34,160 nucleotides of DNA. Source: an uncultured Bacteroidales bacterium (GTDB taxonomy: Bacteria > Bacteroidota > Bacteroidia > Bacteroidales > Paludibacteraceae). Under the pieces are notes generated by a model. The model made no database searches. It saw only the letters and a list, made by a program, of their open reading frames with translations, and was not told where the DNA came from. The stretch covers positions 1 through 34,160 of the forward strand of contig CAMHQP010000014.1 in assembly GCA_946187555.1 (NCBI GenBank). Direction: 5' to 3'. Below are positions 7,503 through 16,272 of this stretch, in pieces. The number at the start of each line of letters is the position of its first letter. Position 1 is the stretch's first letter. The position numbers were made by a program, and so were the translations under genes.

Positions 7503-9111
7503 ACTTCCGATATCGAAAAGCATCGCAAATCGCATTTTGCTTTTGCAGGCTATCCATGGAGATCCGCTTATGCGGGTCTCTTCGGATATGCCGGACGATG
7601 TGCTTGTGCTGCATGATGCCCTCGCGCGCCTGCGCGGACATAAAAAGGGAGACCCCCTCACGCTCTACCTCAAAAACTGCGGTACGGCGTTACGATTTTT
7701 GCAGGTGCATATAGAGAAATGCTACCATGGTGAGCCTATTACGCTCACCGGTGACCCGCGCCTCATGGAGCGTGATGGTAAACCTACCTCGCAGACTACT
7801 TCGGCACGTATCTTGCATGGCGAAAAGATTCCGGTAACTCCCGACGAGTCGCCGTATATCACGATGAGCCGCAAGATCGCTGAAGCTTATCCGAATGTTT
7901 CGCTCGAAGCCGATTGGAGTAGTGCGGCTTTTTGGTACGAGTACGTGGCGATACATGGCGGAGAATTGGCGTTAGAGGGACTCAAAGAGGATAGTCTCCA
8001 AGGCGATAAGATTGTCGCAGATATCTATGCGAAGTATTTTGGCGTAGAGACAATTTGTGACCCTAGGTTTGTCCTTATTAAGTCCTATGTAAAACGTAGG
8101 CAACACGTGTCATCGATTGATTTTTCGAATTGCCCGGATTTGTACCCGGCGGTGGCATTAACGTGTGAACGTTTGGGTATCGAGTTACAAGCTACCGGCA
8201 TAGAAAATCTTCACCACAAAGAATCCGATCGTATAGAGGCGGTACAGAAACACGAGGTTCGTAATGATCATCGGATGGCGATGAGTTTGATGTGTGCCGA
8301 CTATCCCGTTTCCATCGAAGAGCAGGCATGTATAGCCAAGAGTTATCCGAATTTCGTGCCGCAACATATTACGCCGATTAAAGGCGTGAACGATGACAAT
8401 TTAGGTAAGAAACATGCCCTCTCAAAACTCATTCATGCGGCAACGAGTGAATATGTGTGGTTGCATGACGATGATGTCATTTTGCCGGAGGCAACGAAAA
8501 AGGCGGTTGTGTTAGATGGAGACCTTATTATTCTTCCGCTTCGCATGGAGAGCGAGAATCCAAAGCCGTCCTTATTAGAGCGACTCCAGATTACCGAATA
8601 CGCTGCGATACAGGAATTGACAATGCGGAGCGCTAAAAAGGATCAAGCTGTGATGTGTTCCGGAGCGAACTTAATTGTCAAGAGGGGAGTGTGGCTGGAA
8701 TGTGAGGAAGAGCTTCATCCCGAGATTCCGAGTGGAGATGACATGTTCCTGTTGGAAGCAGTAAAACGGCGCGGATATAAGATTAGCGTTATTGATGAAC
8801 CGGACTATACGGCGGTGGTGAGACCCGTGACCTCATGGCGTGCTTTCTTCCGTCAACGAATGCGCTGGGCTGGTAAAGCACCGAAATATACGGATCGCGA
8901 TATTATACGCTGTGGGCGTCTTGTGGCTGCGGCCAATATAATCCAGATTCTTTGCCCGTTGATAATTCTGATTAAGTTCCCGATAGAGTGGTCACTTATT
9001 AAGGCGAGAGAACCGCAAACGAAGTGGTACGTGGCACTTTTGCTTGAGATTCTCTATCCGTGGTATCTGCTGATTTGTTTGATCGGAGGTTTGTTCCGCA
9101 AGACTTGGTAG
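7492..9111 (+). CDS. aroA: Fusion: compact EPSP synthase (AroA) domain + N-terminally truncated GT2 glycosyltransferase domain
   Basis: GTG start gives MSIKLPISKSIANR; AroA motifs KSIANR, NCGTALRF, GDPRLMER, TSQ, ADWSSAAFWYE, HKESDRIEAV, NDHRMAM, AKSYPNF; then GT2 motifs GKKHALSKLIHAATSEYVWLHDDDVILPEA, GDDMFLLEAVKRRG, FFRQRMRWAGK and C-terminal TM. Confidence 0.85.
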   Translation: MSIKLPISKSIANRILLLQAIHGDPLMRVSSDMPDDVLVLHDALARLRGHKKGDPLTLYLKNCGTALRFLQVHIEKCYHGEPITLTGDPRLMERDGKPTSQTTSARILHGEKIPVTPDESPYITMSRKIAEAYPNVSLEADWSSAAFWYEYVAIHGGELALEGLKEDSLQGDKIVADIYAKYFGVETICDPRFVLIKSYVKRRQHVSSIDFSNCPDLYPAVALTCERLGIELQATGIENLHHKESDRIEAVQKHEVRNDHRMAMSLMCADYPVSIEEQACIAKSYPNFVPQHITPIKGVNDDNLGKKHALSKLIHAATSEYVWLHDDDVILPEATKKAVVLDGDLIILPLRMESENPKPSLLERLQITEYAAIQELTMRSAKKDQAVMCSGANLIVKRGVWLECEEELHPEIPSGDDMFLLEAVKRRGYKISVIDEPDYTAVVRPVTSWRAFFRQRMRWAGKAPKYTDRDIIRCGRLVAAANIIQILCPLIILIKFPIEWSLIKAREPQTKWYVALLLEILYPWYLLICLIGGLFRKTW

Positions 9112-9114
9112 CCC

Positions 9115-10026
9115 ATGAAAAAGTACATCCCACATATTTTAGGGGCACTATTGGTGATACTACTAACTGCCTGTTCGCAGAAGGATAGGTGGTATATCCA
9201 TATGCAGGATAGTGCAGAAACGGACATCTTCTATGTTTGTTCCACGGAGACCTCTGATTGGATCAATGCCAAGGGGGACACGATGCATTTTGCGGATATG
9301 AATCGACCGGAAGACCAGGCAGCCTTGTTCGGTGAGATGCACGGGGTAGATTCGCTCATTTGTCCCGAGACCTGTAATTTCTATGCGCCGTATTACAATC
9401 AGGCAACGATAGAGGGATTATTGCGGGATACGAGTCTTTTCCGTTCGCGTTGCGCGAAAGCAACAGAAGAGGTGAAAGACGCGTTTGCGTATTATATGCG
9501 GCACTTCAACCACGGTAGGCGCTTTGTTCTGATCGGTTACTCGCAAGGGGCTTATGCGGTGGTAGAGCTGTTGAAAGAACTTAAGCCAGAACAGGCGGAT
9601 CGGATGGTGGCGGCGTATGTGATAGGTTATCAGGTAACGAAGGAGGACTTGAGTTATCCGTCTATCCGTGCAGCGCAGAGTGCAACCGATACCGGCGTGA
9701 CCGTTTGTTTCAACTCTGTATCTTCAGTAGATGCCGCAATCCCCATATTGAGCAGTTCAACCGCTATCGGTATTAATCCTGTCAATTGGCAAACAGATGC
9801 AACCCCTGCAACTTATATATATGACTTTGGCGGCGCTAACGACACCCTCACAGCCACACTGGACACTCTCACGCATCTTACGATCATCCGCGGCTATAAA
9901 GGATTCTGCCCGCAAGTTCCTTTCTGTGGTCGCGAAGGAAACTATCATTGCTTGGAGATTCCACTCTATTACCGCTCGCTGAAAGAGAACATCGCTTTAC
10001 GAATCACATGCAAAAATTCGTTATGA
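9115..10026 (+). CDS. DUF3089 alpha/beta-hydrolase-like lipoprotein
   Basis: Lipobox ILLTACS; GYSQGAYAV nucleophile elbow; FYAPYYNQ. Confidence 0.8.
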   Translation: MKKYIPHILGALLVILLTACSQKDRWYIHMQDSAETDIFYVCSTETSDWINAKGDTMHFADMNRPEDQAALFGEMHGVDSLICPETCNFYAPYYNQATIEGLLRDTSLFRSRCAKATEEVKDAFAYYMRHFNHGRRFVLIGYSQGAYAVVELLKELKPEQADRMVAAYVIGYQVTKEDLSYPSIRAAQSATDTGVTVCFNSVSSVDAAIPILSSSTAIGINPVNWQTDATPATYIYDFGGANDTLTATLDTLTHLTIIRGYKGFCPQVPFCGREGNYHCLEIPLYYRSLKENIALRITCKNSL

Positions 10027-10052
10027 CGTCATGAGGTCATGACGAGATGTCG
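10021..10052 (+). repeat. Octamer array TTATGACG/TCATGAGG/TCATGACG/AGATGTCG across the DUF3089 stop codon
   Basis: Read directly; the stop TGA is inside the first unit. Confidence 0.65.
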
Positions 10053-10059
10053 AAAAACA

Positions 10060-10089
10060 AATCAAGGCGACTTATTGGCCGCCTTGATT
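10060..10089 (-). terminator. Hairpin between convergent genes; T-tract in minus-strand sense
   Basis: AATCAAGGCG-10 nt-CGCCTTGATT; minus strand reads into TTGTTTTTCG. Confidence 0.75.
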
Positions 10090-10090
10090 C

Positions 10091-10118
10091 TTAACAATAA
10101 CCTATAACCTCTCGCCTA
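10091..10118 (+). repeat. Heptamer array TTAACAA/TAACCTA/TAACCTC/TCGCCTA after the BspA-like gene
   Basis: Read directly; ends on the stop codon complement of the 10116-13415 gene. Confidence 0.6.
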
Positions 10119-13100
10119 TTTCACCTCTAGACCAGTCACCGTATAGGTCCTATCACCGCGGAGGATGAGGATAAGACCATTATGGAGGATTTTATAGGTG
10201 TCCGTTTCCGCTGATGTGTCACCATCAATAAAGCCTGTCTCTGTATCTTCCGACAAACGGAACTGACCCGACATCGTTTTCAATAATTGTTCATCCTTAT
10301 AGGCGTTAACGGTATAGCCATACTGCGTATCGAGCTTCAAATCATCCCAATAGTAGTGCAGCACAAGTGGAACCGCGACCTCTGCATTTTTGTATGCCAT
10401 AGTCATTCCTGCCTTACGCAACGGAGCATAAGAGCTCTGAGGAGCCGTTTCTGCCCCGACAACCTTTCCATAGACATCCAGCAACAGCCGCAGTACTTCT
10501 TCCTCTTGTTCATAGGCGATCAGTTCATAAAGCGTAGCGCTGTCCACCATCGGCCAACTGATCAGCGCACCGTTATCCAGAAGCGCGATATTTGTCGTAT
10601 CCGAAAGGGGCAGGGTGTCCGAAGGGCAGAAAGCATAATAGACGGCATCACCCGTGACCGTCGCATAGAACGGATTGTTTTCTTCACCGGTATGCCAACA
10701 CAGGAAACTGTGTCCGAGATCAGGAACGACAGCGAGCACTAACGGATAGCCACGACGGAAACGTCCTGTATTGTAAATACGCCCATTATCCGCCTTCGCA
10801 GAAATGGCATAGGTAGTGGTGTCGGACATCGTTGTCCAGCCTACAGGGATATGACTTGAGTCTGCTACCACCGGAAGGGCTGCGGGTGCAGCAAACACTC
10901 CTCTTTGCGCCACTCCTTCCAACCACCTTTCTGTAAACTCTTGACCTTGACTGTTTGTCCATCGAGTAAAAGCCACGTCCATATAACGGAGCGAATCACA
11001 ACCGGCAAACATCATATAATAACAGTCTTCGCCCAAATTCGTTGCCGGCAGAGAAGGCGCGGCACGTAGGTTCTTACACCCATAGAACATGCTTAAGTAG
11101 CCGAATCTGCCTACAGAAGTAGCAGGTAACTCGGGTGCCGTATAAAGAGCCGTACAATTGCCAAATGTACTCATAAATGCCTCATCCGGTACATCTGTTC
11201 TGGTCAGCGTCGTGTCCAGAAGGGACATCACCGAGCCGGTTGCCATTATGGCGCCGTCCATAACGAAGTGGGCTCTGAAAGCATCATTATTCTGGGAGCG
11301 AATGAAGAGACTATCTCCTTTTGCGATAGTCCGCGGGAAATACATACTCATTCCCTCCCAGTGCTGCCCGTCCCGCGACACCTGCACCGTTCCCACTTGC
11401 GCGGAATAGGACTTCTTCAGGCAATAGAAAGACGATGGCTCCAAAGCATGAAAACACAAGCCTCCGTAATGCACGCGCAGATCCGTGTACTGTGCTACAT
11501 AAGTGACATCACCGGTCACGCGGTTGAACGAACTAGGATTCCACCCGTAGAAAAGGAAGTCATCCGGTGACACCGGGTGAACCGGCGTACCGCCCACATA
11601 TACAGGCATCGTATTATATACCACGCTGTCCTCATAAATGACTGAACTGTCACAATTCAGGAATGCTACACGAAAACGGTCTATCTCAAAAATCGCCTGT
11701 ATGACTGTGTCTCCTGTCTGCGTGAACGAATAAGGGTTAGTCGTTTCGCCGTTGGACCACCGCACAAAGTGATAATGTGCTTTCGGAGTAGCCATTAACG
11801 TGATGTCCGCACAATCCTGTTCAATAGCAACGGTTCCCCAGGAGATATTATTGGACGAGAACGCAGAAGTACCTATATAGGGATTCGTGACATAATTGGT
11901 CAGACTGCTCCAACCTGCCGCCTGTCTATATGCGCCGATAGCATCACAGGCCACTTCAACCATGCACGATTCAGGAAAGCCGAAGGTATCATCCGACGAT
12001 TCACAGGCAGGAGGTGTAGCTGACAATACCGTCATTCGCTCCAAAGCATTCATATGCAAGAACACCGCTCTTTCCAAATACTGAAGCGAAGCAGGGAGAG
12101 TCAGTTCGCGGATACCTGTATTATAAAGAGCGGAATACCCTATGCGCTCCACAGAATCGGGAATCACCAGTTCATGCAAAGCCGTATCATGCGTAAAGCA
12201 ATTGTCGGGTATCTCGCGAAGCGATGCCGGCAGATGGACATAAGCCAAATTAGGACAGTCCACAAAAGCTCCTCCTATCGTATTCAAATGATCCGGCAGG
12301 ATAACACTATCTATGCCCGTACTACTAAAAGCATTTACCCCAAGATACTCCAATGAATCCAGACGGATCGTTCCCCGTAGGCTATCCACTACCCAAAACG
12401 CCCTGTCCCCTATATAACGGGTCTCACGCGGGATATTGAAAGCGCGTATCTTGTGACATTCACCAAAGCAGTCTTCTCCGAAGTAGCGGATATTCGCACC
12501 GCCCGTCACGTCGGTTATATTCCCGCAAGCCCGAAAAGCAAATGAAGGCACTGATGTCATAGTAGAAGGCAAAGTCACATGTTTGATATTGCTAACCGCC
12601 TCAAAAGCATGAGCCGATATTCCCGTCAAGCCTTCAGGCAGAACCAAATTAGTCAGATCATCTTCGCCTATGCGAAGCGTATATGCCATAAAACGCAACG
12701 CTTTGGTATGTACCATGCGGCACCATTGTTCTATCGTTCCTTCGTACGTATAGATGTGATCCTTGTAATCAGTACCGAAAACTTGGCCTATCGTATCCAC
12801 CGAAGCAGGAAAATGCATGCCGGTTAAGCCCGGACAGTAATAGAAAACATCATCGTTGATACGATGTACTGTTGAGGGCAGATGAAAATCACCGGTGACA
12901 AGCTGACCGTCAATAATAAGTGCCTCGTTGGTACGTATCACTCCTCCCATATCGAAGGACGAACGGCACCACGTATCGAAAGTAGCTCTGGAAATAAGCG
13001 TATCCACACTGAGTGCTGTTACCGCACTATATTCTATGGTCTGCAGTTGGGCTCCGAGCGTGATCTTCTTCAGCGATCGCATAGTATTAAGCGCGAACTC

Positions 13101-13415
13101 CCCTATCGCTATTACCGAGTCCGGTACGACCAGTTCACGGACTGCATTACAACTGCTAAACGCCCTGTTTCCAATACGTGTCAGACCCTCCGGTAACTGA
13201 ATGTTCTTGATAATCGGGAAATAATCTTTCCAAGGCGCCGGTGAATTGACCGTATAATTATCCATCGGTCCCCGTCCCGTTATCACAAGCGAGCTGTCTG
13301 AAGCATCAAATGACCACTGTAGATTCTGTCCACAGGTACCATTAACGATGGCAGCGTGGGAAATTGTAGTGCTTGCCACTATGGCAAATAAAAGTGTAAA
13401 GATTTTCTTTTTCAT
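10116..13415 (-). CDS. BspA-type leucine-rich-repeat surface protein with repeat-type beta domains
   Basis: Signal peptide MKKKIFTLLFAIVASTTISHA; NGTCGQNLQWSFDASDSSLVITGRGPM; many LRR_5 repeats (LPEGLTRIGNRAFSSC, VIPDSVERIGYSALYN); C-term ILHNGLILILRGDRTYTVTGLEVK. Confidence 0.88.
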   Translation of the reverse strand: MKKKIFTLLFAIVASTTISHAAIVNGTCGQNLQWSFDASDSSLVITGRGPMDNYTVNSPAPWKDYFPIIKNIQLPEGLTRIGNRAFSSCNAVRELVVPDSVIAIGEFALNTMRSLKKITLGAQLQTIEYSAVTALSVDTLISRATFDTWCRSSFDMGGVIRTNEALIIDGQLVTGDFHLPSTVHRINDDVFYYCPGLTGMHFPASVDTIGQVFGTDYKDHIYTYEGTIEQWCRMVHTKALRFMAYTLRIGEDDLTNLVLPEGLTGISAHAFEAVSNIKHVTLPSTMTSVPSFAFRACGNITDVTGGANIRYFGEDCFGECHKIRAFNIPRETRYIGDRAFWVVDSLRGTIRLDSLEYLGVNAFSSTGIDSVILPDHLNTIGGAFVDCPNLAYVHLPASLREIPDNCFTHDTALHELVIPDSVERIGYSALYNTGIRELTLPASLQYLERAVFLHMNALERMTVLSATPPACESSDDTFGFPESCMVEVACDAIGAYRQAAGWSSLTNYVTNPYIGTSAFSSNNISWGTVAIEQDCADITLMATPKAHYHFVRWSNGETTNPYSFTQTGDTVIQAIFEIDRFRVAFLNCDSSVIYEDSVVYNTMPVYVGGTPVHPVSPDDFLFYGWNPSSFNRVTGDVTYVAQYTDLRVHYGGLCFHALEPSSFYCLKKSYSAQVGTVQVSRDGQHWEGMSMYFPRTIAKGDSLFIRSQNNDAFRAHFVMDGAIMATGSVMSLLDTTLTRTDVPDEAFMSTFGNCTALYTAPELPATSVGRFGYLSMFYGCKNLRAAPSLPATNLGEDCYYMMFAGCDSLRYMDVAFTRWTNSQGQEFTERWLEGVAQRGVFAAPAALPVVADSSHIPVGWTTMSDTTTYAISAKADNGRIYNTGRFRRGYPLVLAVVPDLGHSFLCWHTGEENNPFYATVTGDAVYYAFCPSDTLPLSDTTNIALLDNGALISWPMVDSATLYELIAYEQEEEVLRLLLDVYGKVVGAETAPQSSYAPLRKAGMTMAYKNAEVAVPLVLHYYWDDLKLDTQYGYTVNAYKDEQLLKTMSGQFRLSEDTETGFIDGDTSAETDTYKILHNGLILILRGDRTYTVTGLEVK

Positions 13416-13450
13416 GATTGTAATATCGAAATGACGAGGATAATAAAACA

Positions 13451-13478
13451 AGGAACGCGCGTATGTGCGCGCGTTCCT
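13451..13478 (-). terminator. rnf operon terminator
   Basis: AGGAACGCGCG-tatgtg-CGCGCGTTCCT perfect 11-bp stem; minus strand continues TTGTTTTATTATCC. Confidence 0.82.
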
Positions 13479-13495
13479 AAACATATCAACGTTTC

Positions 13496-14089
13496 TTATA
13501 CTACTCCGCTGAAGCCCATGAAGGCCATGGCGAGGAGGCCGGCGGTGAGAAGGGCGATCGGTGTACCCTTCATCGCTTCGGGCACTTTAGCTAAGGCGAG
13601 TTGCTCGCGGATACCTGCGAATAGGATCAATGCGAGGCCGAAGCCGAGTGCGGTGGCAAACGCGAACAATGTTCCGGTCAGCATACCGTGCTCAGCACCC
13701 ATCGGCAGTTTCTCCGTGCCGTTAGCTACGAGAATAGCTACACCGAGAATACAGCAGTTGGTAGTGATCAGCGGCAGGAAGACACCGAGTGCCTGATACA
13801 GCGACGGACTGATCTTCTTCAGGATGATCTCGATCATCTGCACGAGGGCAGCGATGATGAGGATGAAGAGGATGGTCTGGAGGAACTCAAGTCCCCAAGC
13901 GACGAGCAGCATCTGCAGCAGATAGGTCACAACAGTTGCGAGCGTGAGCACGAAGATAACGGCTGCACTCATACCCATCGCGGTGTCGATTTTCTTACTT
14001 ACTCCCAGGAACGGGCAGATACCCAAGAACTGGCTCAATACGATATTATTAACAAATATCGCAGAGATGAAAATCAAAAAGTATACCAT
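13496..14089 (-). CDS. rnfA: Rnf electron transport complex subunit A
   Basis: FVNNIVLSQFLGICPFLGVSKK, TNCCILGVAIL. Confidence 0.93.
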   Translation of the reverse strand: MVYFLIFISAIFVNNIVLSQFLGICPFLGVSKKIDTAMGMSAAVIFVLTLATVVTYLLQMLLVAWGLEFLQTILFILIIAALVQMIEIILKKISPSLYQALGVFLPLITTNCCILGVAILVANGTEKLPMGAEHGMLTGTLFAFATALGFGLALILFAGIREQLALAKVPEAMKGTPIALLTAGLLAMAFMGFSGVV

Positions 14090-14091
14090 AA

Positions 14092-14679
14092 TTATTTGTT
14101 CTGGATTTTGTTAATAATAACCATTAAGTATGCGAGGGCAATAAATGCACCCGGAGCGAGGACGAATACCAATGCGCCGTAGTTATCCGGGAAGAGACGC
14201 AAGCCGAAGCAAGCACCTGTTCCGAGCAACTCACGCACTGCACCGAGGAGCGTCAGAGCGAGGGTGAAACCAAGACCCATACCGATTCCGTCGAGTGCGC
14301 TGAGGCCGACGCTGTTCTTCGCTGCAAACGCTTCGGCACGGCCGAGCACGATACAGTTCACTACAATCAGCGGGATGAACAAGCCCAGCACGTCATAGAT
14401 AGCCGGCAGATAAGCCTGCATGAGCAACTGAACCATCGTTACGAAGGTAGCAATCACGACGATGAACGCCGGGATACGTACCTTATCCGGGATGAGGTTC
14501 TTGAGGAGCGAGATCACTACGTTCGAGCAGATGAGCACGAACATCGTGGCCAAGCCCATGGACATACCGTTGATAGCACTGGTCGTGGTGGCCAGCGTCG
14601 GACACATACCGAGTACGAGGACGAATGTCGGGTTTTCTTTGAGAATACCGTTCGTCAAAACTTTCATTCCATTACTCAT
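14092..14679 (-). CDS. rnfE: Rnf electron transport complex subunit E
   Basis: NPTFVLVLGMCPTLATTTSAINGMSMG, VNCIVLGRAEAFA. Confidence 0.93.
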   Translation of the reverse strand: MSNGMKVLTNGILKENPTFVLVLGMCPTLATTTSAINGMSMGLATMFVLICSNVVISLLKNLIPDKVRIPAFIVVIATFVTMVQLLMQAYLPAIYDVLGLFIPLIVVNCIVLGRAEAFAAKNSVGLSALDGIGMGLGFTLALTLLGAVRELLGTGACFGLRLFPDNYGALVFVLAPGAFIALAYLMVIINKIQNK

Positions 14680-15235
14680 GACTTACCTCCGTTTCTTCAA
14701 TAATTACAACTTCCTCTTCTTCATGATGCAGTTGGCTGGCACCGGTATGTGCCTCTGCGCCGAACTGCTCTGCGTAGGCTTGGTTGACGGCCTTGAGGAA
14801 CGCGCGAGACGAGATGGTAGCGGCTGTGATAGCATCTACGTCACCACCGTCTTTGGAAACCTGCAGTGCACCGGCTTTGCGACCAATGATGTTCTGACCG
14901 GGTTTGTCGGCGTTCTTGAACCAATGCGTCATGTGCGAACCCAGACCCGGAGTCTCTTGATGCTCAAGGATCTCGTAGCCCAGGATATTACCTTCTGCAT
15001 CGAAACCGACCATCACGCGGAACTGACCACCGAAACCGTCTACTGCAGTCTCAACAGCCACACCTTCCTGGCCGTTCAATACAGCCAGTTTGGCAGCTTC
15101 CTGTTTAGCGCGTTTCTGCGCGTTGATGTTCTCCAGCGTTAACATATAAACGCCGGCGAGGGCAGCAGCAGCAACCATCGCGATGATGGTCAGGCTGAGC
15201 GCCATGTTCTTAAATGAACTTTGTAACTTTTCCAT
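14672..15235 (-). CDS. rnfG: Rnf electron transport complex subunit G
   Basis: EILEHQETPGLGSHM, VDAITAATISSRAFLKAVNQAY (flavinylation-type motif); start MEKLQSSFKN chosen over the upstream ORF start. Confidence 0.9.
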   Translation of the reverse strand: MEKLQSSFKNMALSLTIIAMVAAAALAGVYMLTLENINAQKRAKQEAAKLAVLNGQEGVAVETAVDGFGGQFRVMVGFDAEGNILGYEILEHQETPGLGSHMTHWFKNADKPGQNIIGRKAGALQVSKDGGDVDAITAATISSRAFLKAVNQAYAEQFGAEAHTGASQLHHEEEEVVIIEETEVSHE

Positions 15236-15246
15236 AGCTGTCCTCC

Positions 15247-16233
15247 TTATTTTTTCTTTTCGCCGAAACGTTGCGGACGAATCTTGTTCAACAATGGAAC
15301 GCAAGCGTTCATGATCAGGATAGCGAACGACATACCTTCCGGATAAGCACCCCAGGTACGGATGACCATCATAATAAAGCCAATGCCAACGCCAAAGATA
15401 ATTTTACCCCACGCGCTCATCGGGCTGGTCACATAGTCGGTTGCCATGAAGAACGCACCGAGCATCAGACCACCGGAGAGCAGTTCGTACGCTACGTATT
15501 GACCGGCGTCCATACCTTCCGGTGTACCGATCCATGCGAACAACGCTACGGTTGCGATGATAGAAGCGGGGATATGCCATGTGATAACGCGGCAGCAGAT
15601 GAGGAACAAACCGCCGATGATGAGTGCCAATGCACAAACCTCACCGAGCGAACCACCCATCACACCGAGGAACGCGTCACGCAATGCCGGCAGTTGATCC
15701 ACCAGACTGGTGTCGCCGGTCTTGGCGATATGCTTCAGATAATAGAGCGGGGTAGCACCTGTCTCTGCGTCCAGATAACTCGTGCCGAAACCTTGCGGAA
15801 CAGGCCATGTGGTCATCTGCGCAGGGAAAGAGATGAGCAGGAACACACGACCTACGAGAGCGGGGTTGAAGGGGTTCTGTCCCAGACCGCCGAAGGTCAT
15901 CTTACCTACACCGATCGCTACGACTGCACCGATCAGAACAATCCACCAGTCGAGACTCGACGGCAGGTTGAAGGCGAGCAGCAGACCCGTGAGGACTGCG
16001 GAGAGGTCGCCGATAGTTTGTTTTTGCTCTTTGAGCAAGTAACGGCTGATGAGCCATTCGGTCAGCACGCAGGCGCAAACCGAGATAGCCGCCGTGATGA
16101 GTGCTCCCCAACCGAACTCGATCACCGATACCACGTAAGCGGGCATCAGCGCGAGAATGACGAGTAACATGTTCTTGCGAACACTGTCACCGCTGTGCGC
16201 GTGAGGAGCCGGAGCAACAATGAAATTTTTCAT
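15247..16233 (-). CDS. rnfD: Rnf electron transport complex subunit D
   Basis: APHAHSGDSVRKNMLLVILALMPAY, NPFNPALVGRVFLL, MATDYVTSPMSAWGK. Confidence 0.93.
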   Translation of the reverse strand: MKNFIVAPAPHAHSGDSVRKNMLLVILALMPAYVVSVIEFGWGALITAAISVCACVLTEWLISRYLLKEQKQTIGDLSAVLTGLLLAFNLPSSLDWWIVLIGAVVAIGVGKMTFGGLGQNPFNPALVGRVFLLISFPAQMTTWPVPQGFGTSYLDAETGATPLYYLKHIAKTGDTSLVDQLPALRDAFLGVMGGSLGEVCALALIIGGLFLICCRVITWHIPASIIATVALFAWIGTPEGMDAGQYVAYELLSGGLMLGAFFMATDYVTSPMSAWGKIIFGVGIGFIMMVIRTWGAYPEGMSFAILIMNACVPLLNKIRPQRFGEKKK

Positions 16234-16235
16234 AT

Positions 16236-16272
16236 CATTAATTCTTTAATTTTCACTCATTAATTCGTTATT
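16236..16272 (+). repeat. AT-rich TTAATT word repeats in the rnfC-rnfD gap
   Basis: cattaattctttaattttcactcattaattcgtta; spacing about 7-8 nt, weaker than the other arrays. Confidence 0.4.

Noticed and set aside
7559-7580. Hairpin GAGATCCGC-ttat-GCGGGTCTC inside the aroA domain
   Set aside because: Contains a wobble/mismatch, lies within coding sequence and lacks a T-tract; likely chance.
10116-13415. LRR repeats as a novel repeat system
   Set aside because: Protein-level BspA-type LRR_5 repeats, common in gut Bacteroidota; no DNA-level recent duplication seen.
15271-16167. 298-aa plus-strand ORF opposite rnfD
   Set aside because: Antisense to a conserved Rnf subunit; no family features.
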